Positions 7,383 through 15,403 of a DNA stretch of 47,156 nt are shown here, piece by piece (position 1 is the first letter of the stretch; every line of letters begins with the position of its first letter). Under the pieces are notes generated by a model, which ran no database searches, was not told the origin of the DNA, and saw only the letters and a program-made list of their open reading frames with translations. Source of the DNA: 2-12-FULL-42-15 sp964196565 (GTDB lineage: Bacteria > Pseudomonadota > Gammaproteobacteria > Coxiellales > Coxiellaceae); contig CAXMUH010000069.1 of assembly GCA_964196565.1 (NCBI GenBank), positions 1-47,156 on the forward strand. The letters are read 5' to 3'. Both the position numbers and the translations under genes were made by a program.

Positions 7383-8864
7383 TTAATCTAGGTAGCGTCT
7401 ACTAACATGCTTTAGAAAAAAATCAGCATTGAGTTCTGAGTTGGTTGCATCTTTTAGGAGTTGATTGAAACTCACAGCGGATCCGCGTTGATGAATGTTT
7501 TTCCCAAGCCATTCAAACAAAGTTGTAAAATTTCCCTGTTGTATCTCGCTAGATATTTGTGGATGTTGACTAATGGCTGTGGCATAGAGTTGTGCCGCCA
7601 CTAAACTTCCAAGGGTATAAGCAGGAAAATACCCAAATAATCCAGCTGCCCAGTGCACATCTTGCATCACGCCGTCTTGATAATTGTCCTTGGTGCTGAT
7701 TCCCAAATATTCAGACATCTTTTGATCCCACAGTTCGGGCAATTCATTCACGCTAACTTCATTATTGAAAAGCGATTTCTCGATTTCATAGCGCAAGATA
7801 ACGTGCAATGGATAGGTGAGCTCATCAGCGTCGACTCGTATCAATCCGGGTTTAACTTCTGTGTATATTCGATGGAGATTTTCTGCTTCAAACGCGAGTG
7901 TGTTACCAAAACTGCGTTTAACCAATGGAGATAGAAAATGCATAAACTCCATGCTGCGACAGGCTTGCATTTCCACGAGTAATGACTGGCTTTCGTGAAT
8001 ACTCATGCTGTTGGCACGGCCAACGGGTTGAGTGAGCCAATTTTTTGGTAGCCCTTGTTCGTAACGCGCATGGCCGGTTTCATGGCAAATTCCCATGAGG
8101 GCAGTCAAAAATTCTTTTTCATTGTAACGGGTTGTGATGCGCACATCTTCTGGAACTCCACCACAAAATGGATGATGACTGGTATCAAGGCGTCCGTGGT
8201 TAAAGTCAAAACCAAGTGCTTGCATTAAGTCCAGTCCCAGTTGCTTTTGGGAGTCGATCGTAAATGGTCCTTGGAGGGCGATGGTGTGTTGTTTACTTTG
8301 ACGTTCTATAACTTTTTGCACGATGTTCGGTAGTTTTTGTTTAAGCGTATTAAAAATTGGCTCGATAACTTGTTGATTGATATCAGGTGAGAAGTCATCA
8401 AGTAGTATATCATAAGGATTTTTATTAAATTTTTGTGCACGGATATCGGCGGATTGCTTGATAAGTTTAATATTTTCGTCCAATAATGGGGCGAAATCTT
8501 TCCAATTATTTTCAGCGCGGTATTGTCGCCAGGCCTGCTCAGTTTGCATGGTGGTATTGGCGAGCTTTTCCACCAGATCAGTGGGTAGACAGGTGGCGTT
8601 TTGATATTTTTTTTCGATAAGGGCTAAGTTAGCGCTTTGCCACTTATCAAGTGGTAATGCTTTTGAGGATTCGATAAGACCCTTAACTTTTTTGTCGATT
8701 AACATTTGATGCGAAAGCGTTTGCAGCGCTGCCAGTGCTTTCGCGCGAGCTGGCCCACCACCTACTGGCATCATTACCGCTTCATCCCAGCCAGCGATTG
8801 CTTGAAGGTGTTCTAAATGATTTAAATTTGTGAATAATGCTTCAAGTTCAGCGTAAGAATTCAT
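7383..8864 (-). CDS. M32 family metallocarboxypeptidase
   Basis: The 493-residue protein matches thermostable carboxypeptidase 1 (Taq-type) in length and motifs. The zinc site is HETGH (residues 261-265), and the third ligand is probably Glu291 in SMSIHESQSLLVE. DTSHHPFCGGVPEDVRITTRY (about 227-247), a well-conserved M32 block, stands just before it. There is no signal peptide, so it acts in the cytosol, trimming C-terminal residues from peptides with broad specificity and sparing proline. It lies 55 bases after potD on the same strand and may be read through from the pot operon. Confidence 0.94.
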   Translation of the reverse strand: MNSYAELEALFTNLNHLEHLQAIAGWDEAVMMPVGGGPARAKALAALQTLSHQMLIDKKVKGLIESSKALPLDKWQSANLALIEKKYQNATCLPTDLVEKLANTTMQTEQAWRQYRAENNWKDFAPLLDENIKLIKQSADIRAQKFNKNPYDILLDDFSPDINQQVIEPIFNTLKQKLPNIVQKVIERQSKQHTIALQGPFTIDSQKQLGLDLMQALGFDFNHGRLDTSHHPFCGGVPEDVRITTRYNEKEFLTALMGICHETGHARYEQGLPKNWLTQPVGRANSMSIHESQSLLVEMQACRSMEFMHFLSPLVKRSFGNTLAFEAENLHRIYTEVKPGLIRVDADELTYPLHVILRYEIEKSLFNNEVSVNELPELWDQKMSEYLGISTKDNYQDGVMQDVHWAAGLFGYFPAYTLGSLVAAQLYATAISQHPQISSEIQQGNFTTLFEWLGKNIHQRGSAVSFNQLLKDATNSELNADFFLKHVSRRYLD

Positions 8865-8919
8865 TTGAGGTAGCCTTTTTGATGTTGGGAGGTAGAAAAT
8901 AGTTTAACAAAACGATCCA

Positions 8920-9948
8920 TCAGCTGCCAAGCTTTAATAATTCCCAATACTTTTCATAGATCGCGATGGCGGGCCCTACATCCGTTTCAAGTACGCTACG
9001 CTTTAGGGTCGAAGGGGATGGGTTGAGCACCAAACTTTGGCGCATCAATTTTGGTAATCGTTTTATCGCTGCAAGATTTGGTGAGGAGTAGCCATTGCTG
9101 ATGGCGATTTCTGCGGCAATTTCCGGCCGGTTAAGGAAATTTATAAACTTATAGGCATTTTGTAAGTGAGGGGCGTTTTTAGGGATGGCGATCGAGTCAA
9201 TCCACAGCACATAAGTTCCCTTGGGATAGATAAAGTGGACATGTTTGTTTTCGCGCTGAACTTGGAAAATATCGCCATTCCAGCCCATGCCGAGGGTGGC
9301 ATCTTCATCAACATAGATATTTTGTTCGGCTTCAGTATTAAAGAGCTTTATGTTGGGCAACAATTGGCGTAATTTCTCAAAGGCTTGATGAATATGTTTT
9401 GGATTCGTATCATTTACAGAATACCCGAGTGTTATCAGCGCAACACTGAATGTTTCGCGCATGTCATTTAAAATCAGCAGTTGGTTTTTATATTTTTTGT
9501 TCCATAAATCTTGCCATCGATTCAGTTTCGATGGGTCGAAGTATTTATCGTTTACCGCAATCCCGGTTGCGCCCCATGTATAAGGTAGGCTGTAATTGTT
9601 ATCTGGGTCAAACTTTCGTCTGAGAAAGGCTGGGTTTATGTTTTTTCGATTTGGGATTTTGCTGAGATCGAGTTTATGTAACATGCCCTCAGCTGCCATG
9701 CGGTTCACATAATAGCTGCTGGGTACAATAATATCGAAGCCGATATCGGGGTTGGCTTTTAGTTTGGCATACAGAATGTTGTTGCTATCATATTCCAGAT
9801 AATTGATGTGTATTCCAGTTTCGTGTTGAAATTGCTGAATGATTTTGTTGGGTAAGTAGTTGGCCCAGTTATACACGTTTAGAATTTTGTCAGCAGCGAG
9901 GGTGGGTTGCCAAAACAGCAATATGAGTAGAATCCACGAAGTTCTCAT
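8920..9948 (-). CDS. potD: Spermidine/putrescine-binding periplasmic protein PotD
   Basis: The 342-residue protein starts with a signal peptide (MRTSWILLILLFWQPTLAA), then the mature start DKILNVYNWANYLPNKII, the standard PotD/PotF opening. DIIVPSSYYVNRMAAEGML and GMGWNGDIFQVQ fit the polyamine-binding fold. It collects spermidine or putrescine in the periplasm and delivers it to PotBC. It is the last gene of potABCD and its start overlaps the potC stop by 4 bases. Which polyamine is preferred cannot be told from this reading. Confidence 0.94.
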   Translation of the reverse strand: MRTSWILLILLFWQPTLAADKILNVYNWANYLPNKIIQQFQHETGIHINYLEYDSNNILYAKLKANPDIGFDIIVPSSYYVNRMAAEGMLHKLDLSKIPNRKNINPAFLRRKFDPDNNYSLPYTWGATGIAVNDKYFDPSKLNRWQDLWNKKYKNQLLILNDMRETFSVALITLGYSVNDTNPKHIHQAFEKLRQLLPNIKLFNTEAEQNIYVDEDATLGMGWNGDIFQVQRENKHVHFIYPKGTYVLWIDSIAIPKNAPHLQNAYKFINFLNRPEIAAEIAISNGYSSPNLAAIKRLPKLMRQSLVLNPSPSTLKRSVLETDVGPAIAIYEKYWELLKLGS

Positions 9949-10712
9949 GCTTTTTTTCTCATTAGAAATTGAGTGGTGACGACCACAAGTAAAGTAAAAA
10001 CAAACAAAATAGTGCTTAATGCATTAACTTCCGGGCTGACCCCTAATCGCACCATGGAGTATATTTTTAGCGGTAAGATTTCAAAGCTGGGTCCGGTTAC
10101 AAAGTAACTGATAATGACATCATCGAGCGATAGGGTAAAGCTAAGCAGCCAACCGGAAATCAATGCTGGCAATAACAGCGGCATTAAGATTTTAAGGAAA
10201 ATAATATGTTCTTTGGCGCCAAGATCTCGTGCCGCTTCGATAATATGCCGATTTATTCCACTTAGACGTGCATTTACGGTGACAAACACAAAGGGGATGC
10301 AAAATGTAATGTGCGCTAATAACAACGACCAAAATCCCAGCGAGAAGTGCAGTAATCGGTAAAGTAGCAATAATGAGATTGCGATCACAATGTCGGGAAG
10401 GATAATCATTATAAAGAGTAAGCCATGCAATGCATTTTTACCCAAAAAGCGATATCTAAATAAACTGACGGATGCGATGGCGCCAAGGACTGATGCCAGG
10501 GTTGCAGCGATGGTGCCAACAATCAGTGAGTTGATCGCTACTTGAATGAGGTCAGTATCCTGTAAAAGTTGTTGGTACCAGCTAAAGGTAAAACCGCGCC
10601 AAAGCAATGAATAGCGAGCGTTGTTAAATGATAGCCAGATGATAATACCGATCGGCACATATAAGAAAACATAAATTAGGGTGAGATAGCTGCGGCTGCC
10701 GATCCGATTCAT
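9945..10712 (-). CDS. potC: Polyamine ABC transporter permease PotC
   Basis: The 255-residue protein has six predicted membrane segments and the EAA loop EAARDLGAKEHIIFLKILMPLLLPAL (about 160-185) that docks onto the PotA ATPase. Start and stop overlap potB and potD by 4 bases, typical of translational coupling. Order and length match PotC of the spermidine-preferring PotABCD importer. There is no sign of truncation. Confidence 0.94.
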   Translation of the reverse strand: MNRIGSRSYLTLIYVFLYVPIGIIIWLSFNNARYSLLWRGFTFSWYQQLLQDTDLIQVAINSLIVGTIAATLASVLGAIASVSLFRYRFLGKNALHGLLFIMIILPDIVIAISLLLLYRLLHFSLGFWSLLLAHITFCIPFVFVTVNARLSGINRHIIEAARDLGAKEHIIFLKILMPLLLPALISGWLLSFTLSLDDVIISYFVTGPSFEILPLKIYSMVRLGVSPEVNALSTILFVFTLLVVVTTQFLMRKKA

Positions 10713-11566
10713 ATTAGTAATTCCTCACTTTGGCGGCCTTTGGCAAAGTGACGATAGATTGCGATAAGCAATAACATCAGTACGGTGAGGACAATGCTGG
10801 TGGCAGCACCTCCAGGCCAATCACGCATACTGAGAAATTGGTTTTGAATTAAGTTTCCGGCCAGCATGCTTTTAGCACCACCTAGAAGCACGGGGATATA
10901 AAAAAGTGTCATCGTTGGTAGAAATACCAGCAGGCAGCCGGCAAAAATTCCTGGGCGTGTTAACGGTAATATAATGCGAGTAAATAAACGAATGCGTTTA
11001 GCGCCTAAATCACGCGCAGCTTCCAATAATCTGCGATCGAGTTTGTCGATATTGGAATAGAGCGGCAGAATCATAAACGGCAACAGATTATACACGCTGC
11101 CGATTAACACCGCGGTGTTGGTGTAGAGTAATTGCAGTGGCTGATGAATAATACCTAATGCTAAAAGTGCGGCATTAATGATTCCTTTGGTTTTAAGGAT
11201 CGCTAAAATCGCATAGGTGCGAATTAATGAACTGGTCCAAAACGGTAATATTATAAATAACAGGGCAAAGGTTTTGGCTTGCTTTGGTAAGTTAGCAATA
11301 ATATAGGCCGCTGGAAATCCAAGAATTAAACAAATTAAGGTAGCACTAATGCTGAGCTCTAGCGATTGGAGTAAAATTCGAAAATACAGATAATGCGACA
11401 AGTTTAAATAATTTTGAAAAGTGAATTTCCAAACAATTAAGGTGTCATTATTATGCGAGAGAAAGCTGGTTCCAAGCATTAATGCCAGCGGAACAAATAC
11501 CAGCAGGCCTAGCCAAATATAAAGGGTAGCAATCGAGCTGGTGCGAAACAGTGATCTAGTTTTCAT
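10709..11566 (-). CDS. potB: Polyamine ABC transporter permease PotB
   Basis: The 285-residue inner-membrane permease has six predicted segments and the EAA motif LLEAARDLGAKRIRLFTRIILPLT in the last cytoplasmic loop. It pairs with PotC to form the translocation channel. The start lies inside the last 11 bases of potA, so the genes are coupled. ILPLYSNIDKLDRRLLEAARDLGA is close to the PotB consensus. Confidence 0.94.
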   Translation of the reverse strand: MKTRSLFRTSSIATLYIWLGLLVFVPLALMLGTSFLSHNNDTLIVWKFTFQNYLNLSHYLYFRILLQSLELSISATLICLILGFPAAYIIANLPKQAKTFALLFIILPFWTSSLIRTYAILAILKTKGIINAALLALGIIHQPLQLLYTNTAVLIGSVYNLLPFMILPLYSNIDKLDRRLLEAARDLGAKRIRLFTRIILPLTRPGIFAGCLLVFLPTMTLFYIPVLLGGAKSMLAGNLIQNQFLSMRDWPGGAATSIVLTVLMLLLIAIYRHFAKGRQSEELLI

Positions 11567-12653
11567 GCGCTAAGATAACCTCCCAGCCTAGTTTCCAGTC
11601 GATAAAAACAGTTTCTCCAATTTCATATTCGAGCTTTTCATCATCTTCATCAAAAAATTCCGTGGTTGAGACTAAATGGCCGTCTTCAAGTTTGATTTTG
11701 AGATCAACCGTTGAACCTTTGTAGATAACTTCTGTGACTTGGCCTTTGATCATTCCCTCCGTGCTATCGAGCTCATTTTTGTTCCAGGCTTCAATATCTT
11801 CAGGGCGAAGAATAACATTTACCGTTTCGCCAGTTTTGTAATTATGCTTATTTTCAAGTACAAATTTAACGCCGGCAATATTGACAGTCAGAATTTTAGG
11901 ATTCGCTTCCAGTACTTTGCAGGTGAAGATATTGGCCTCACCAATAAATTGAGTTACAAAAATATTTTTGGGTTCTTCGTACACATCGCGTGGCTTGCCA
12001 ACTTGTTCAATGATTCCATTGTTCATCACCGCGATGCGATCAGACAGCATTAAGGCTTCCTCTTGATCGTGAGTAACCAGGATAAAGGTTATTCCTAATC
12101 GACGTTGCAGTTCTTTAAGCTCAATGCGCATTTGTTTGCGTAAACCGTAATCGAGTGCACTTAAGGGTTCGTCAAGCAATAACACTAAAGGTTCATTAAT
12201 AATGGCGCGCGCAATAGCAACACGTTGCTGTTGGCCTCCACTCAGTTCAGAAGGTTTACGATCGCGGAATTGGCTCATGTGGACCCGAGCGAGCACTTGC
12301 ATAACTTGGGCTTCAATTTCATTGCGTGGTATTTTTTTGCATTGTAATCCGAAGGCTACATTTTGAAAAACGGACATATGCGGGAAGAGGGCATAGCTTT
12401 GAAATACCATATTGACGTGGCGTTGCTCGGGCGGTACTTTGGTAATATCTTTATTTTTTAAAAGGATCGAGCCGCTGTCAGGTGTTTCAAAACCTGAGAT
12501 TAGGCGTAACAGCGTGGTCTTGCCGCAACCGGAAGGCCCGAGCAGGGTTAGGAATTCTCCATCGAGTATGTTCAAATTAAGTGGTGCTACAGCCACGTGG
12601 CTGCCAAACTGTTTTGAAACTTTATTGAGTTGGATTAGCTCGCAATTTACCAT
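11556..12653 (-). CDS. potA: Polyamine ABC transporter ATPase PotA
   Basis: The 365-residue ATPase has Walker A GPSGCGKTT (39-47), Q-loop VFQSYALFPHMSV, signature LSGGQQQRVAIARA, Walker B LLLDEPLSALD and an H-loop in LVTHDQEEA. A TOBE regulatory domain occupies the C-terminal third. It powers polyamine import by PotBCD. The ATG at 12653 is preferred because GGAGG lies 8 bases upstream; an overlapping ATG 5 bases earlier is in another frame. A strong promoter sits at 12681-12709. Confidence 0.96.
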   Translation of the reverse strand: MVNCELIQLNKVSKQFGSHVAVAPLNLNILDGEFLTLLGPSGCGKTTLLRLISGFETPDSGSILLKNKDITKVPPEQRHVNMVFQSYALFPHMSVFQNVAFGLQCKKIPRNEIEAQVMQVLARVHMSQFRDRKPSELSGGQQQRVAIARAIINEPLVLLLDEPLSALDYGLRKQMRIELKELQRRLGITFILVTHDQEEALMLSDRIAVMNNGIIEQVGKPRDVYEEPKNIFVTQFIGEANIFTCKVLEANPKILTVNIAGVKFVLENKHNYKTGETVNVILRPEDIEAWNKNELDSTEGMIKGQVTEVIYKGSTVDLKIKLEDGHLVSTTEFFDEDDEKLEYEIGETVFIDWKLGWEVILAHEN

Positions 12654-12680
12654 TCATAAAACCTCCATACATAAGTGGCG

Positions 12681-12709
12681 ATTATGCGTTGAATTTTAAT
12701 CGATGTCTA
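12681..12709 (-). promoter_or_regulatory. Sigma-70-type promoter of potABCD
   Basis: On the minus strand TAGACA (12709-12704) and CATAAT (12686-12681) are 17 bases apart, each matching consensus at 5 of 6 positions. The start is predicted near 12674, leaving a leader of about 20 bases that includes the GGAGG before potA. Confidence 0.6.
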
Positions 12710-12724
12710 GTTATCCGTTGTGCT

Positions 12725-12858
12725 GACTCCCGTCTTTGCGAGGAGCCGAAGGCGACAAAGCAATCCAGTCTATTTTTAAGGAACAGCGAACAAGAATTTG
12801 GAATTAATTTGCTGGATTGCTTCCCGCTTCAGAAGCTCGCGCTTGCAATGACGGAGTC
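12725..12858. repeat. Dispersed inverted-repeat element with CATTGCGAG-type ends, copy 1 (family C)
   Basis: The ends GACTCCCGTCTTTGCGAG and, inverted, CTCGCGCTTGCAATGACGG pair imperfectly. Inside them AAGCAATCCAG (12758-12768) and CTGGATTGCTT (12812-12822) are perfect inverse copies. The 134-bp element fills most of the gap between divergent potA and cysZ. A shorter relative is at 15311-15393. Similar CATTGCGAG palindromes are scattered through many host-associated bacterial genomes. No transposase is encoded, so it would have to be mobilised in trans, like a MITE. Confidence 0.75.
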
Positions 12859-12892
12859 GTTGGCTGTGAAGTATTTATGATACTATGATCTT

Positions 12893-13612
12893 ATGACAAG
12901 CTGGGACTATTTTATAAGTGGCTATCAACTGATCTTTCGCCGGGGATTGAGGCGTTATGTTATTGTGCCGCTGCTGATTAATGTGGCGGTTTTTGTGGGT
13001 TTGATCTGGTTTGGTGCACATGAGTTTCATCGCCTTACAGTCTGGATTGATCATTTTCTGCCCGGATGGTTGCAATGGTTGGGGATCATCTTGTGGATCT
13101 TGTTTGGCATCGTCGCAGTGATTATTTTGGTTTATATATTTTCCTTGATTGCGAATTTGGTTGCTGCTCCGTTTAATGGTTTTCTTTCTGAAAAAGTTGA
13201 GGAGCTTTTAATCGGAAAGCCGGTTGAATCCAGCATGGGTTGGTCTCAACTTATCAAGGAGGCACCGAGGATGATTATGCGTCAACTGCATTACATTGGC
13301 TATTTTTTGTTATGCTCAATTGGCGTTTTGGTTTTATTTTTTATCCCGGGTGTAAATATTTTGGTAACACCGGTATGGTACATATTAAGTGCTTGGATGA
13401 TGACAGTGCAATATATAGATTACCCGATGGACAACCACCGGGTTAACTTTAAAGACATGCGAAGGTTGCTAGCACAAAAGCGTGGGGTCAATTTAAGCTT
13501 TGGCGCACTGGTGATGATTGCCTCGATGATTCCAATTGTAAACTTTATTGTGATCCCTGCGGCAGTTGCAGGAGCGACTAAGTTATGGTTGCATGAGTAC
13601 GGGCCTTTGTAA
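12893..13612 (+). CDS. cysZ: CysZ/EI24-family membrane protein
   Basis: The 239-residue inner-membrane protein has about four hydrophobic stretches. Its conserved block NLVAAPFNGFLSEKVEELL (about 86-104) is the CysZ signature. CysZ imports sulfate for cysteine synthesis in E. coli. No cys genes adjoin it here, so the sulfate role rests on family resemblance. The ATG follows the family C element by only 34 bases and has no strong Shine-Dalgarno. The start MTSWDYFISGYQLIFRRGLRRYV aligns with the family N-terminus. Confidence 0.85.
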   Translation: MTSWDYFISGYQLIFRRGLRRYVIVPLLINVAVFVGLIWFGAHEFHRLTVWIDHFLPGWLQWLGIILWILFGIVAVIILVYIFSLIANLVAAPFNGFLSEKVEELLIGKPVESSMGWSQLIKEAPRMIMRQLHYIGYFLLCSIGVLVLFFIPGVNILVTPVWYILSAWMMTVQYIDYPMDNHRVNFKDMRRLLAQKRGVNLSFGALVMIASMIPIVNFIVIPAAVAGATKLWLHEYGPL

Positions 13613-13733
13613 CTTCTTGTTTTAAAAAGATGATTTTAATCTATCACGTGCTACTTGATTCTTATCTCAATAATGATACATTAAAATTGTTAAATCATCA
13701 CAACACTACTGCACACAAATTAGAGGAAACACT

Positions 13734-13916
13734 GTGGATCAACAGTTACTTGAAATTTTAGCTTGTCCTTTATGTAAGGGTAAGTTGGTTCTCCATTCCA
13801 ACAAAGATGAATTAGTTTGCCGTTTTGACAAACTGGTTTATCCAATTCGTAATAACATTCCGGTCATGTTGGTCGATGAGGCGCGGCGTCTTGAAGCAGA
13901 TGAGGATCAGCTATGA
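13734..13916 (+). CDS. ycaR: Trm112-like small protein YcaR
   Basis: The 60-residue protein starts at a GTG preceded by GAGGAAA. MDQQLLEILACPLCKGKL with Cys11 and Cys14 is the UPF0434/Trm112 signature. Only one CxxC pair is present (LACPLC), as in other YcaR proteins. Trm112 relatives activate methyltransferases; the bacterial role is undefined. It overlaps kdsB by 4 bases, the usual partner. lpxK, often just upstream in other species, is absent here. A weak promoter candidate (TTGATT at 13655, TACATT at 13677) lies upstream. Confidence 0.92.
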   Translation: MDQQLLEILACPLCKGKLVLHSNKDELVCRFDKLVYPIRNNIPVMLVDEARRLEADEDQL

Positions 13917-14668
13917 GTTTTCATATTATAATCCCTGCGCGTTATGAGTCGACTCGCTTTCCTGGCAAAGTGCTTGCAGATCTTGGCGGCAAACCCGTTC
14001 TACAACATGTTTATCAACTGGCTGAACTCAGTGGCGCTGACTCTATTGTTATCGGGACCGATGATGATCGGATCAAAAAAGTTGCAGAATCATTTGGCGC
14101 AACTGTTTGTATGACTAGCGAAAGTCATCAATCAGGCTCGGAGCGAATTGCAGAAGTGATTAACTTATTAGAATATGAAGAAGATGATGTTATCGTTGGT
14201 TTGCAAGCTGACGAACCGCTTATTCCTGCAACGGTGATTCGTCAATTAGCCAATGATGTTGTGGAGCACGATAATGTTAAAGTGGCTTCGGTATGTCAGT
14301 TAATTAAAAATGTAGATGAATTATTTGATCCTAATATCACTAAAGTAGTGCTAAATCGACGTAAGTACGCCATGTATTTTAGTCGTTCCCCAATTCCTTA
14401 CGAGCGTGAAAATTTTCCAGCTGACGGCACTAAGCCTAAAAAATTAACCGGCAAGCATTATCGTCATATTGGTATTTACGCTTACCGCGCTGATTTTCTC
14501 ACCCGTTACGTTGAAACAGAATCTTGTCCTGCAGAAAATATGGAGCTGCTTGAGCAGCTTCGAATTTTATGGGATGGTTGTCGTATTCACATGACCGTGA
14601 GTAAAGAAAATATTCCAGCTGGCATCGACACAGAAACAGATCTTAAACGTGCGCAGAAACACGTGTGA
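13913..14668 (+). CDS. kdsB: 3-deoxy-manno-octulosonate cytidylyltransferase KdsB
   Basis: The 251-residue enzyme activates Kdo as CMP-Kdo, required for the lipid A-core of LPS, so the organism is an outer-membrane bacterium. Nucleotide-binding IPARYESTRFPGKVLADLGGKP (residues 7-28), VIGTDDDRI, GLQADEPLIP and the C-terminal ENIPAGIDTETDL match the family, and length is standard. It is translationally coupled at both ends: it overlaps ycaR by 4 bases, and its stop overlaps the GTG start of the macrodomain gene. Confidence 0.96.
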   Translation: MSFHIIIPARYESTRFPGKVLADLGGKPVLQHVYQLAELSGADSIVIGTDDDRIKKVAESFGATVCMTSESHQSGSERIAEVINLLEYEEDDVIVGLQADEPLIPATVIRQLANDVVEHDNVKVASVCQLIKNVDELFDPNITKVVLNRRKYAMYFSRSPIPYERENFPADGTKPKKLTGKHYRHIGIYAYRADFLTRYVETESCPAENMELLEQLRILWDGCRIHMTVSKENIPAGIDTETDLKRAQKHV

Positions 14669-15180
14669 AATTTGGAATCGTTAAAGGTGATATCACGCAG
14701 TTAGAAGTTGACGCGATTGTAAATGCGGCGAATTCTACTTTGTTGGGCGGCGGCGGTGTTGATGGTGCAATTCATCGTGCAGCAGGTAAAGAATTATTAG
14801 TGGAATGCAAAACACTAGGCGATTGTGAAACCGGATCGGCGAAAATTACTAAAGGCTATTTACTACCAGCAAACTATATTATTCATGCCGTCGGCCCCGT
14901 TTGGCGCGATGGCAAACATCAAGAAGATACTTTATTAGCAGGCTGTTATAGAACCTGCATGGAGTTAGCTAATCAATATCAGCTTAAAAGCATTGCCTTT
15001 CCTGCAATTAGTTGCGGGATTTATCATTTCCCCATTGATCGAGCAGCGCAGATTGCTGTTTCTGAAGTGAAGAAGTGTTTAGCTGAAAAAACCACAGTTA
15101 AAAATGTCTATTTTGTTGCGTTTGATGATGCCATTGTGTCAGCTTATCAAAAGCAGGGTCTTTCAATAATTGAACTGTAA
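14665..15180 (+). CDS. Macrodomain protein, YmdB-like ADP-ribose deacylase
   Basis: The 171-residue protein is a single macrodomain. DAIVNAANSTLLGGGGVDGAIHRAAG (residues 16-41) contains the ADP-ribose-binding asparagines (Asn20, Asn23) and Asp33 used in catalysis by MacroD/YmdB enzymes. The second loop is ISCGIYHFP. The family hydrolyses O-acetyl-ADP-ribose and mono-ADP-ribose from acidic residues. The GTG start lies inside GTGTGA, overlapping the kdsB stop by 4 bases, so it is cotranslated with an LPS gene, an arrangement I do not recognise as standard. The cellular target is unknown. Confidence 0.93.
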   Translation: MKFGIVKGDITQLEVDAIVNAANSTLLGGGGVDGAIHRAAGKELLVECKTLGDCETGSAKITKGYLLPANYIIHAVGPVWRDGKHQEDTLLAGCYRTCMELANQYQLKSIAFPAISCGIYHFPIDRAAQIAVSEVKKCLAEKTTVKNVYFVAFDDAIVSAYQKQGLSIIEL

Positions 15181-15310
15181 TTGCATCTTAGTTCAACTTC
15201 TAAAATAATTCGTAATGATACTGGAAAGTCGCCCACGTGATTCTGAAGTGCAAGACTTATATGCTAATTTTCCGACAGTTCAAGTTCGATAATATGGAAT
15301 GCGCACCATA

Positions 15311-15393
15311 GGCTGTCATTGCGAGCTGTGAAACGACCGCGGCAATCCAGCGGAATAATACTAGATTGCGTCAGGTTGCTCGCAAAGACGGGC
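15311..15393. repeat. Dispersed inverted-repeat element with CATTGCGAG ends, copy 2 (family C)
   Basis: GTCATTGCGAG (15315-15325) pairs with CTCGCAAAGAC (15379-15389) with one mismatch. Inner GGCAATCCAG and CTAGATTGC also pair. It is shorter than the copy at 12725-12858 but has the same order of motifs. It lies between the convergent macrodomain and rne genes and may act there as a hairpin terminator for both. Confidence 0.75.
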
Positions 15394-15403
15394 TAGATAG
15401 AAT

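Noticed and set aside
12856..12893. Possible promoter TTGGCT/TATGAT before cysZ
   Set aside because: The predicted start would fall inside the cysZ coding sequence and the spacing is 18 bases with a poor -35.
15215..15292. 25-residue open frame after the macrodomain gene
   Set aside because: Too short, no ribosome site; could be debris but nothing supports a gene.
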